Part shown: positions 19,552-28,042 of the stretch, piece by piece
Layout: each line of letters opens with the position of its first letter
Position numbering within the stretch: the stretch's first letter is position 1
NCBI GenBank assembly: GCA_963971225.1
Contig: OZ020270.1
Span: forward strand, 65,600,932-65,664,931
DNA: 64,000 nucleotides
Direction: 5' to 3'
Origin: Melieria omissa
Taxonomy: Eukaryota > Arthropoda > Insecta > Diptera > Ulidiidae
The notes under the pieces: generated by a model
The model's input: only the letters and a program-made list of their open reading frames with translations
Databases searched by the model: none
Told to the model about the DNA's origin: nothing
Translations under genes and position numbers: made by a program

Positions 19552-19770
19552 TTAGACTATGGTGTTGATTTGTTCCTTTTTATTAACTAATTTCTTGACG
19601 TAATTTTTATAGTACTTGTTTATTTCGCTTATTATTAGTGTTATAACTAATATGGTTAGTAGGTAGAGTAAATAGGTGTTGTTAGTTGTTGTGTTGCTGG
19701 TTGTTGCGGTCGAACTGGCTGCATTGTTGTTCGCGACAATTATTTCTTCCTTTGGGGTCCTGTTGCCCAT
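19552..19770 (-). CDS. 72-codon ORF with one transmembrane segment in Gypsy leader
   Basis: Starts MGNRTPKEEI; an N-terminal MG could allow myristoylation, which is inference. A Ser/Thr/Ala/Asn-rich stretch leads into a hydrophobic segment YLLYLLTILVITLIIS (about residues 33-48), long enough for a membrane helix, followed by a strongly basic tail (NKYYKNYVKKLVNKK). It begins three bases after the stop of the 122-codon ORF. It is too small to be an env gene, and no signal or fusion features are visible. Function not known. Confidence 0.55.
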   Translation of the reverse strand: MGNRTPKEEIIVANNNAASSTATTSNTTTNNTYLLYLLTILVITLIISEINKYYKNYVKKLVNKKEQINTIV

Positions 19771-19772
19771 GT

Positions 19773-20141
19773 TTAGTCCCTCAGGGCGTTGAGTTGTGAT
19801 ATCAGCTTGCTTTTCAGGGCTCGATCCTGAGTGATTGCTATAATTTGGTGTAGTACCGCTCGCTCTTGTCGAAGGCGTGCTTTCCTTCCTGCACGTGTGC
19901 GGCGCTTTTGTGGCTGTGTTGTTGTTGTTGGGGCTGGTTCTTTATTCTTCTGGCGGGCTTTGTATTCCTTGATTGTCAGTGGTCGAGGGCCTGCTGTCTT
20001 CGGGGTTGGTACGTACTTTGGAGGGCAATCAATTGTTGGTGTTATTGGTGTTGGGATATATGTTTCGGTGTCTGGTTGGTGTGTAGGAGTGTACTCTATC
20101 CACCGTTCAAAATCGGCGACTTCCTCTGGTGTTGCCATCAA
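19773..20141 (-). CDS. 122-codon basic ORF, first ORF after the primer-binding site
   Basis: 122 residues. The N-terminal half is acidic to neutral and Pro/Thr-rich (TPITPTIDCPPKYVPTP). The C-terminal half is strongly basic (QKRRTRAGRKARLRQ), resembling a nuclear-localisation or RNA-binding patch, with a predicted helix after it. It starts 134 bases after the LTR/primer-binding-site boundary. I do not recognise a domain. Its position matches that of the 205-codon zinc-finger ORF in the related element at 57987, but I see no sequence similarity between them. Confidence 0.6.
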   Translation of the reverse strand: MMATPEEVADFERWIEYTPTHQPDTETYIPTPITPTIDCPPKYVPTPKTAGPRPLTIKEYKARQKNKEPAPTTTTQPQKRRTRAGRKARLRQERAVLHQIIAITQDRALKSKLISQLNALRD

Positions 20142-20260
20142 ATGATATATTTCCGGATTTGGTAACTACGGAAACAGTGGGATGTGTTTGCGGTTGGCTT
20201 GCGGTGGAAATTGTGTCCTCGGGTTGTGGGTTGCCAGTTGTGGTTGTCCTCAGGTTGTAG

Positions 20261-20275
20261 TCCGCAGGATCGCCA
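20261..20275 (-). promoter_or_regulatory. Primer-binding site of the mdg1/412-like element
   Basis: Minus strand reads TGGCGATCCTGCGGA directly after the 5' LTR. The first 12 bases are identical to the site at 58540 in the related element. I cannot name the tRNA with confidence. Confidence 0.7.
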
Positions 20276-20868
20276 TGTGGTGTGTTTTTGTAAGGGCTAG
20301 ATCGCCAATGAGGTGGTGTGTTTGTCGGAGTCCGGGTGCTCTTTTGGATAGGCGGGAGCGCGCCGGGAATTCTGGCCACAAAGGCCGAAATGTTTTCTCG
20401 GAGAAATAAAACAAGCAGACAATGTTCGTCGCTAGATCTCTGCACGAGAAGTTACTTTATTTTCCGAAAATTGGTTCTTATATAGTAAATTTACAAACTG
20501 TTATACAAAGGGGCAATTCCAGTGCTCCTCCCTCTATTTCCAATGCTTGCGCATCGCGCCAATCACAACTCGGGTCAAAACCGGCAACGCGGCACTTTCC
20601 CAAAGTGGGCCAGCGCACTGCGTTGACCTGCGGTAGGTCGGATCGTGTTGCATGCGCGATCGGTGCAAGTGCCCACATGTGTTGTGACATGTGTCGCTTG
20701 TGCAAGTGCAGGCCACTTGAGTGACGCCGGCGTTCTTGTGCATGCGACACTTGACACCTGCAAATGTAAACAAACAAAGTGGCGTGCGCACCGCTCGCTG
20801 CACGTTGGTCTTGCCGATTGGCTTGTACGCTATGGTGTTGGCATAAGTGGTCACGCGGTACCACTACA
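20276..20868 (-). repeat. 5' LTR of the mdg1/412-like Gypsy element
   Basis: 593 bp, matching the 3' LTR. It carries TATATAAG and, about 20 bases on, AATAAAGT. The flanking CGAC duplicate lies at 20869-20872. Confidence 0.95.
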
Positions 20869-21202
20869 CGACTTAACGTAAGACTTTATTTTCGACCATA
20901 TATTTTCTATGGGATTAAGCATGGGTGAATAGGGACCCTAGCACTTCCGCAAGACGGCTGTTTCCATCGAACTATGACATGGTGCATTGTCGCACACACT
21001 CACAAGGTCATTTACATTATTCCCATTTTCCTACCATTTGTTTATTAGGCCTTGCACCCATTGGGCGCAGGCTGCAGATGTCAATGAGCCCCTGCGACGC
21101 TCCAAAAGCAGCACACCTCCTGTGGCCCATCTTGTTCTGTAGGTAGTTAAAAAATTTGGCAAAGTGAATTTTTCCAAAAACATTTTTTATACATTAAAGG
21201 TA

Positions 21203-21490
21203 GTTTCTGAAATTGAATTTACGTTTTCCGAAATTGAATTTACGTTTTCTGAGATTGAATTTACGCTTTCTGAAATTGAATTTACGATTTCTGAAATCGA
21301 ATTTACGGTTTCTGAAATTGAATTTATGCATCTGTAATTGAATTTAAGGTTTCTGAAATTGAATTTATGTATCTGAAATTGAATTTACGGTATCCGAAAT
21401 TGCTTTTACGGTTTTTGAAATTGAATTTACGCTTTCTAAATTGCTTTTACGGTTTCTGAAATTGCTTTTACATTTTCTGAAATCGAACTT
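21203..21490. repeat. 21-bp minisatellite
   Basis: About 13 imperfect copies of a unit of about 21 bp, TTTCTGAAATTGAATTTACG, with variants in which GAATTTACG becomes GCTTTTACG or GAATTTATG. No coding content. Confidence 0.9.
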
Positions 21491-22067
21491 GAAAAGGTGT
21501 AGAATTAAGTAAGTAATTATAAGCAATAATGATTATGCAGCAATGCAATTACTTTAGCCTTAAAACTATCCCTGCTTTCGGAGAATAGTTCCAACTGACG
21601 ACCTAACTCATTCACGTGCCATAAACAGCGGTTGAGCGACTCATTCAAGAAGTTCTGCAAAGGGGAATACGAAATGTATCCCATGATCTTAAGTCTCCTG
21701 AGAGGCAGTTGAAAAGTATTAATTTTAGCAGAAAATTACAATTAATGTGGACGTCACCACGTCTCTAATAAACATTATAGCATAAAATTTCCTATGAGTT
21801 TCCAATGTTAACAGTCCAAGTAAGAGGCACCTGCTTTTGTTACTCGGGCACGCTACCATTCCAGTGCAGGTCATGAATGGCATACCTGGTAAAACGTTTC
21901 TGGATTCTTTCGATTCTTAAGGAATACCCATTATAGAGAGGATCCCAAATTATACTGCAACATTCGAGGTTGGATCTAACAAAAGAAAAGTATAGGCTTT
22001 TGAGGGCAAAAATATCACAGAATTTATTCGAGTTTCTTATTACGAACCCGACCCCTTGCTTTGGCAA
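21491..22067 (-). pseudogene. 3' end of a jockey/CR1-type LINE reverse transcriptase
   Basis: From 22067 to 21840 the minus strand reads a C-terminal RT region (FVRSNLECCSIIWDP, then RIERIQKRFTRYAI), a block shared by jockey-group LINEs where the primer-grip/thumb region ends. After a frame change the homologous tail continues to about 21510 (LPLRRLKIMGYISYSPL, SLNRCLWHVNELGRQL). Everything upstream, including the catalytic YADD region, is missing, cut at about 22070 where the Pao fragment begins. Confidence 0.7.
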
Positions 22068-22084
22068 TCATAAAGTCTATGAAG

Positions 22085-23480
22085 ATTTGGCACGATTCAC
22101 GTCTGCTGTGCGATAGCGGAGGTGGACAAGGTGTTCTAGGTGCGCCGACCACGAGTGCATTTGCGCTGAACACGGGCGCACTAGGACACACACATTCGCT
22201 GTGTGGAGGCTTAGGCGAGCGAGGTACGCCGACCACGAGCGCCTATGCGCTGACCACGGGCGCACATAGCGATGCACTTCTGCTGTGCGGTAGCGGAGGT
22301 GAGCAAGGCGTTCTAGTTGCGCCGACCACGAGCGCATTTGCGCTGACCACGGGTGTGAACTACAAGCAAGTGCCGAGCGAGGGCGGTGGCTTTCGGGATG
22401 GTTTTAGCGGCTGCGGGTCTTACGCATGTGGATTCGCAGAGCACCAGCAGGTTTCCTTCTTGACGAGCGAGCAGATGCAGGCGAGGCAGTCAGTGCCAAA
22501 AGAGTTGCCCACATTTAGCGGCAGGCCAGAAGAGTGGCAACTTTTGATCAGTAGCTACAACAATTCGTCGCGTACTAGGACACACACACTCGCTGTGCGG
22601 GGGCTTAGGCGGGCAAGGCGAGCGAGATACGCCGACCACGAGCGCGTATGCGCTGACCACGGGCGCACATAGCGATGTACGTCTGCTGTGCGGTAGCGGA
22701 GGTGAACAAGGCATTCTAGGTGCGCCGACCACGAGCGCATTTGCGCTGACCACGGGCGCACTAGCAGTCGCCGTGGCTCAGTTGGTTCATGCGCGGTCCA
22801 AGCGAGTCGAATGCAGATCGACGCAAGATCGAATACTGCATGTAGTAACACCTAAAAAAAAATAACGGGAAACTCGTTTTCTCTTTCGGTGACTGTCCTC
22901 TCAGCTGGAAATGGCAAACCTCTGAGAGTAAAATTGCCTATGAAAAAGCTCCCAACCTGCCGTTCGGAATCGGCATCAAGTTGTAGGTCCCTTCCACCCG
23001 CGTACAAAATTCACACGCACAACACGGGTGGTTGCGGGAAGCTAGGCCTTAGTCTCGCGTAAGCGGGCTGTCGTGCCAATCAATTATTAAAAAATTAAAT
23101 TATTATTACGGGCGCACTAGGACACGCACATTCGCTGTGCGGAGGCTTAGGCGGGCAAGGCGAGCGAGGTGCGCCGACCACGAGCGCATTTGCGCAGAGC
23201 ACGGGCGCACTAGGACACACACATTCGCTGTGCGGAGGCTTAAGCGTGCAAGGCGAGCGAGATGCGCCGACCACGAGCGCGTATGCGCTGACCACGGGCG
23301 CACATAGCAATGCACGTCTGCTGTGCGGTAGCGGAGACAAGCAAGGCGTTCTAGTTGCGCCGACCACGAGCGCACTTGCGCTGACCACGGGTGCACTAGG
23401 GCATTCACGTACGCTGTACGCAGGTGTAGGCGGGTACAATGGCTTCGTTGCGCCAACTACGAGCGCGTATATGCGGACCA
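22085..23480 (+). repeat. GC-rich tandem array encoding Pro-Thr-Thr-Ser-Ala repeats
   Basis: Nine copies of a unit of about 88-92 bp containing GCGCCGACCACGAGCGCATT, at about 22136, 22222, 22313, 22623, 22716, 23168, 23258, 23351 and 23444. Two unit types alternate (ending ...CACTAGGACACACACATTCG or ...CACATAGCGATGC). The interruption 22765-23107 is a SINE and that at about 22360-22565 is the duplicated gag segment. The base composition differs sharply from the AT-rich surroundings. Confidence 0.85.
22765..23107 (+). mobile_element. tRNA-derived SINE, family 1, copy 1
   Basis: Flanked by the 13-bp target duplication ACGGGCGCACTAG (22752-22764 and 23108-23120). The head begins GCCGTGGCTCAGTTGG, a tRNA-like A box. 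The B box is degenerate in this copy. The body has AACGGGAAACTCG, GCCGTTCGGAATCGGC and TAGGTCCCTTCC, and the tail is ATTATTATT-like. A second, better-preserved copy is at 43399. Confidence 0.9.
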
Positions 23481-24577
23481 CGGGTGTGAACTACAAGCAA
23501 GTGCCGAGCGAGGGCGGCGGCTTTCGGGATGGTTCTAGCGGCTGCGGGCCTTACGCATGTGGATTCGCAGAGCACCAGCAGGTTTCCTTCTTGACGAGCG
23601 AGCAGATGCAGGCGAGGCAGTCAGTGCCAAAAGAGTTGCCCACATTTAGCGGCAGGCCAGAAGAGTGGCAACTTTTCATCAGTACCTACAACAATTCGAC
23701 GCGTATATGTCGTTACACAAATTATGGAAATTTACTCCGTCTGCAACGCGCGTTGAAAGGCAAAGCCCTTCAGTACGTTCAAAGCCAACTGCTGATTCCG
23801 GCGTTGGTTCCGGACATAATCGTCGTTCTACAAACGACGTTCGGTAACCCCGAGCATATAATAAGCAGCTTGTTAGACAAGATACGTGCAGCGCCGGACG
23901 TAAGCGCGAACTAGCTCGAAACACTCATCACTTTTCACTGGAGGTAACAAATTTGCTCGCGACGATGTCCGCAACGGGACTTACGTCCCACTTGAACAAT
24001 CCGATCCTGTTAAGAGATCTGATTCAAAAACGACCTGCTCAATTGCGGCTAGAGTGGGCTATTTGGAGAGCTAGAGTGGAGATTTGGTGAAAGGATATAT
24101 ACTAGAGCAAGGGCTGCAAGTTCCATTATACAAATACCTGTCGGTGGAGGCCAACAAACAGAGACGCGAAAAGCACATCGTGTTTGATCTTCAATGTCTT
24201 CAATCTTCAATGAGTTTCTCAGAAAAAGTGCGTGAAGAGGGTGTTCAACACAGTTACGCGTGGGCAGACGTGCCTTTTTGTGCTCGTGGTTTTTTAATGT
24301 TTCTGTCCGTCTCGCGCGTGTATTAATGTTCGTCCGCCTGTTGTGGTTGTCTTTTAACCCGGTGTCTGCAGCCCCGCGTGTGTCAATTTTATTAAATTGC
24401 CGTGAAATATTTACAAACAAATTTTAAACGAAACCAAGAAAATCACCAAAGCCGTTACTCGTTATCGCCGTCCGCCGCAATGACCTCTGCTCGCGTTGTG
24501 TTGTTTGTGGTTCGTTTTCCGTGTCTCCCTCCTCTGTCCGTTCTCAGTGGCGCTACATGCGGTCCTGTTCGACATTA

Positions 24578-24636
24578 AGAAATTGACTGTTCTGTGGTAA
24601 AGGCATAACACTTACCACAGAGCATCATCAATTTCT
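24578..24636 (+). other. Conserved hairpin in 5' UTR of LINE copy A
   Basis: Two nested complementary pairs: AGAAATTGA (24578-24586) with TCAATTTCT (24628-24636), and TCTGTGGTAA (24591-24600) with TTACCACAGA (24612-24621), around an 11-base loop. It ends about 57 bases before the ORF start. The same structure is in copy B (30992-31049). Confidence 0.8.
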
Positions 24637-24692
24637 TGGTGCGGCAGATCGCATTCCCAGCTACTATCCTTAATCTTTAGCCCATCCAGACC

Positions 24693-26173
24693 ATGGTGGT
24701 GGATAAATTCCGCATAGCCTTTTGTAACGTGCGCGGGCTTAGGGCGAACTTTTTCGCAGTTTACGCGTACGTTAACCTCCATAAACCCCACATAATGGCA
24801 CTAGGCGAGACCCAGGTGTGTGAAGATGCGGATCCACTGGATTTTCAAATCCCGGGGTACCACTTACTGTCATTATTCTCTCCCCACAGGGGTCTTGCCA
24901 TTTATGTGTGCAGTAATGTTGCGTACCAGTGCCAGCAGCAACTTTACACGACGGATGCCGAATTTAGCTCCATGTGGGTTAAATTCAATATCCAGTCGCA
25001 CATTCTGCACTTCTGCTTCCTTTATAGAAGCCCGAACTCAGGGAGAGATTTTACTTATAACAAGTTTGATCTTCTCTCTGATTCTATATCTCATATTCTG
25101 GAATCGTATCCGAATAGTGAAATTGTAGTTGCTGGTGATTTCAATATTCATAATTCCAATTGGCTACGCCATTCCAGCCACACAACTCCTGAAGGCTTAT
25201 TTGTCGAGCTCTTTGCCGAGTCTAATAACTTGACTCAATTAGTGCATGAACCAACACATATCCCCTGCGTTGCGGGGCAAGCTCTCAATACTCTAGACCT
25301 TTTTCTCACTTCACATCATGAAAAATATGATGTTGAAATGCACGCACCTCTTGGAAACTCAGACCATTGCACCATTTTGGCGTCTTTCTCATACTCTTCT
25401 ATCCGCAATGCTTCGCCCCTAGCCCCGAAGCGCCTAGTGTGGATGTATGATAAAGCTAACTGGAGTGGGCTTAATGAAATTTTCGTCCACTTCAACTGGA
25501 AATTGTGTTTTCTTGATAGAAACATAAATGCCGCAGCCAAAATGGTTGAAGAAATTGTATTATTGGGAATGCGGTCCTTTATCCCCAATAAGCAAATTTG
25601 CATTAAACCCAAGGACAATATCTGGTTTAATGAGACATGCAGAATTGCTGTCAGGTCTAAAGAGGAAGCTTTCAGAGCATGGCAGGCAAATAAAAATGCC
25701 ACCACTGAACAGCTGCGTAAACAGGCTAGAAATCGATGCAATGCCATCCTAAGGTGCCAAAAGTTTCTGCACGAACAGCGCCAAAGGAAAAAAGTTCTTC
25801 AATGCCAGCGTGGTAGTAAGAACTTCTGGTCATTCGTTAAGAAGGTGAAGAACCAAACATCATCTTCAATTCCAACTCTTCTTAACAATGATCAAATCAT
25901 CACTCACTCGGTTGATAAAGCTAATTTGTTGGCTAAAATTTTCGCAGAGAATTCCTCCCTGCCCCACAGCGATCAACCACTACCCGTAGTCGAGAATGTA
26001 TCTTGCTCTATGCCAGAAATTCATTTTCGGACACGGGTAGTTAAAAGGGTGCTTGCAAATCTCGATGTAAATAAGGCTTCAGGGCCGGACGGCATTCCAG
26101 CCCTTGTTTTGCAAAAGTGCGCTACCTCACTGGCTTGTCCATTACGCAAACTTTTCAACATGTCATACACCAC
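24693..26173 (+). pseudogene. LINE copy A ORF: endonuclease plus start of RT, truncated
   Basis: Starts MVVDKFRIAFCNVRG at an ATG in ACCATGG context. The APE-type endonuclease motifs are ALGETQ, VVAGDFNIHNSNWL, LDLFLTSHHEK and GNSDHCTILASF. The linker is Arg/Lys/Gln-rich. The RT begins (NKASGPDGIPALVLQKC) but breaks at 26173, before the palm and catalytic motifs. Beyond this the frame runs on to 26393 through antisense BEL integrase, so the open frame of 566 codons is chimeric and its last 73 codons are not LINE protein. It is close to identical to copy B over the shared region. Confidence 0.85.
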
Positions 26174-26629
26174 CAAAGTGCGGCGCCGAGGGGGGTATGA
26201 AATGCCATTGGATTTGTCGCTCTACGAGAAATGGTGCAATTTGAGAATTAATGTATGTGATATAAAACTTCTTATCGGCTTGAAGTTTTTGATTCGCGCC
26301 TACAAAATTGGTTCCGCAATCGCTATACAAATCTCGACATTATCCTCTTCTGCCGATAAAACGATGCAGAGCTCCGATGAACGCCACCGCTGACAAGTCG
26401 CCGACTGCCTCGATATGAATCGCCTTTGTTACTAGGCAAACGAAAATAGCTATATATCCTTTCATTGCTGTTCGGCCGCGACCCTCTGATGGCAAGACAT
26501 TTATCGGACCCGCATAGTCGACTCCAGTCGATAAAAAGGCCTTGCTGGGTGGATACGTGGTGCCGGTAGAGTTCCCATAAGCTGCATTGCCGGTCTCGGT
26601 TTATATCGATGGCACGTAACACATGGATG

Positions 26630-27023
26630 CCGGGCTCGATAGTCAAGCGGGTAGCGCGCTGGCTTCTCATACCAAAGGCTCCAGGTTCGATTCCTGGCTC
26701 GGGCTGGTGAACGACTCATCTACTTCTATCGCTATCCACATGAAGGGAATGAGAATTACAACAATCGCACAAGTGCGCTCTTGGCAGGCAATGGCGAAAC
26801 CTCCAAGTGTGAACGAAAAACTGCCAATCGCCGTTCGGATTCGGCGTTAAACTGTAGGTCCCCTCCCCCCCTTACCCGATCCGCTTGAAATGTGTGCTGT
26901 AACATATGTTGGCAAAACAGTGTTGCATACACAGTTCAAAAACGGGTGAAATATGTGGTATCACAATGGGCCTTTCAGGCCTCCGAGTGTGTCTCTCATA
27001 GAGGCAGCCACCGCAACCTAACC
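26630..27023 (+). mobile_element. tRNA-derived SINE, family 2
   Basis: Flanked by the 13-bp target duplication TAACACATGGATG (26617-26629 and 27024-27036). The tRNA-like head has an A box at 26640-26651 (TAGTCAAGCGGG) and a perfect B box GGTTCGATTCC at 26684-26694. The middle shares GCCGTTCGGATTCGGC and CTGTAGGTCCCCTCC with family 1. The last 150 bases (ending CCGCAACCTAACC) differ completely from family 1 and may come from a partner LINE's 3' end. Confidence 0.88.
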
Positions 27024-27546
27024 TAACACATGGATGAATAGCAGAGCGAACGGCGTTACGCCCATTTAATATCCAAAAACGTTTGCGGATGTAATTTAGC
27101 GTGACAGAAGCACCCCCGTGAAGAGTATTCAAATGAACGTGTGCGATGATCAACTTAGAAACGTGATGCTTTTGTGGCAGGATATAGGGATGCTTTTCAC
27201 GATGTGGCAGAAGTGAGTTGCTGAGTCGTCCTCCTAGTCGAATAACCCTTTCATCCGGATCAAAAAAGGGATTTAATGTAGTCAATATGCTTTTTTCTGG
27301 GAGAGGGTAACTGGATGATAAGGCGTTCCACTCGTGTAAAAAAGCTTGTTGCTGAACAACGCGAACAATGCTGATAATGCTTAGGTCCAGTTCTTCGACC
27401 CGTAATGAATTAAACCGTCGCTCCGAGGCTACCTGACGAAAATTGTAAATGAAACGATGACAATATGCAATTATGCGTATAAGATGAGTGAATGAAGAGA
27501 ACTTCTCTATGACTGATACGGCGAACTCCGTCTCGGTGTGGCTTAA

Positions 27547-27895
27547 CCCTTCAATTCCCATGTCCAAAATAGTGAAAAAGACAATTTTCTTTTTAAATAA
27601 AATAGCTTAGATACGTTTGGATAAGACAAAAAAATACAAACAAAAACAAATTTTTCAACTACCCTCATTTTTACATTGAAAGAAACCACACAAACTCGCA
27701 CTGCTTTAATTACGCGTGAAACAAATGAATAAATTTGACAAATGACGTTTCGCTAGTGTTGCTAGGAAAATTAAATAAACAAGTACTACTAATTGACTTG
27801 GCATATAAGTGTTAGAATTTAAAAATAAAAACCTATATGGTAGGAAAAAAATATTAAGCATCTGTCACCTACAGGTGACACTGGGAATTGAAGAG
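27547..27895. mobile_element. piggyBac-like MITE (349 bp)
   Basis: Flanked by TTAA at both sides (27543-27546 and 27896-27899). Ends are CCCTTCAATTCCCA and the near complement TGGGAATTGAAGAG, as in piggyBac superfamily elements. A GTCACCT/AGGTGAC inverted repeat lies near the right end (27865-27880). There is no transposase. Excising it together with one TTAA restores the BEL reading frame. Confidence 0.88.
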
Positions 27896-28042
27896 TTAAG
27901 TGCACCCTAACCATTTTCATTTCTCCTTCCACAGTTTTCATTGCTAAATTTTTTTTTTTTTTTTTTTTAAACTCAAACAAACGCGCAGGGGATGACCCCT
28001 ATTAATGCGAGGCATTGCGTTGGTTCAGGAAGGATATAAAGG

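Larger units (their letters stand above)
13494..20868 (-). mobile_element. Complete Ty3/Gypsy element, mdg1/412-like, with three leader ORFs
   Basis: Two LTRs of 593 bp that look identical flank the element (13494-14086 and 20276-20868), with a 4-bp target duplication CGAC (13490-13493 and 20869-20872). Order on the minus strand: LTR, primer-binding site, 122-codon ORF, 72-codon ORF, 31-codon ORF, gag, pol (protease, RT, RNase H, integrase), purine tract, LTR. No env is present. No disabling mutation is visible in gag or pol. Insertion split a Tc1/IS630-type transposase relic. The mdg1/412 affiliation rests on the zinc-knuckle-free Asn-rich Gag and the pol motifs; I hold it with moderate confidence. 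Confidence 0.93.
13371..21160 (-). pseudogene. Tc1/IS630-type DDE transposase pseudogene, split by a Gypsy element
   Basis: Read on the minus strand from about 21160 to 20873, with stops, and continuing after the Gypsy insertion from 13493 to 13371. Motifs visible are VCDNAPCHSS, which carries the second catalytic Asp, and PYSPMLNPIENIWSKIK (about 20940-20890), the characteristic block around the third catalytic acidic residue of Tc1/mariner/IS630 enzymes. Across the insertion point the frame continues without a break (SYV then KSHMTVPHSD), ending in LLLEATAPE and a stop at about 13371. In-frame stops near 20943 and 21010 show it was already dead or damaged. The N-terminal DNA-binding region was not recognised. 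Confidence 0.75.
22061..24236 (+). pseudogene. Pao-type gag fragments, internally duplicated
   Basis: The conserved gag region (DUF1759 type: LPTFSGRPEEWQLFISTYNNSTRICRY in two parts, then LQRALKGKALQYVQSQLL, LLDKIRAAPD) is read at 23484-23914 and continues in other frames to about 24180 (EVTNLLATMSATGL, LRLEWAIWR). A second copy of its N-terminal part (VNYKQVPSEGGGFRDG to EEWQLLISSYNNSS) lies at 22352-22565, so a unit of about 1.1 kb is duplicated in tandem. Upstream of each copy lie about 30-residue repeats built around PTTSAFALTTGA. A SINE interrupts the second array. No protease, RT or LTR of this copy remains; LINE copy A starts at about 24245. Confidence 0.75.
24245..26173 (+). mobile_element. 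ORF1-less LINE (CR1/jockey group), copy A, 3'-truncated
   Basis: It begins at the same point (TCAACACAG) as the opposite-strand copy B, so the 5' end looks complete. It has about 445 bases of 5' UTR and then the single long ORF. Similarity to copy B stops abruptly at 26173, inside the RT N-terminal region, where minus-strand BEL integrase sequence starts. Because LINEs normally lose their 5' end, loss of the 3' end points to a later recombination or deletion. Confidence 0.85.
26174..27948 (-). pseudogene. BEL/Pao integrase relic
   Basis: From 27948 to 27900 and then 27543 to 27037 the frame reads the RNase H/integrase linker and integrase zinc-binding region (VIRLGGRLSNSLLPHREKHPYIL, in two parts, then HVHLNTLHGGASVTL, the Pao HHCC block). 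From 26616 to about 26180 it continues with CVTCHRYKPRPAMQLMG, and after a frame change GVDYAGPINVLPSEGRGRTA and FVCLVTKAIHIEAVGDLS, the catalytic core with its first Asp, and finally IQWHFIPPSAPHF at the cut. The rest of the core and the C-terminus are lost. A SINE and a piggyBac-like MITE interrupt it, and both leave the frame rejoinable. Confidence 0.8.

Noticed and set aside
19552..19770. env gene of the Gypsy element
   Set aside because: Only 72 codons, one hydrophobic helix, located upstream of gag; env in errantivirus-type elements follows pol and is several hundred codons long.
21203..21490. CRISPR-like array of short repeats
   Set aside because: Units are contiguous without unique spacers, in eukaryotic DNA; this is a minisatellite.
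22077..23481. Several minus-strand open frames rich in Ser/Ala/Val across the GC-rich repeats
   Set aside because: They arise because a GC-rich repeat lacks stop codons in most frames; the plus strand carries the conserved Pao Gag motif.
24180..24215. BEL LTR end in the Pao fragment (TGTTTGATCTTCAAT also occurs at 45547)
   Set aside because: Only about 15 bases match, the rest differs, and no primer-binding site lies beside it; coincidence is likely.
26638..26712. tRNA gene with perfect B box
   Set aside because: Followed by a SINE body and flanked by a 13-bp target duplication; the acceptor stem is not convincing.
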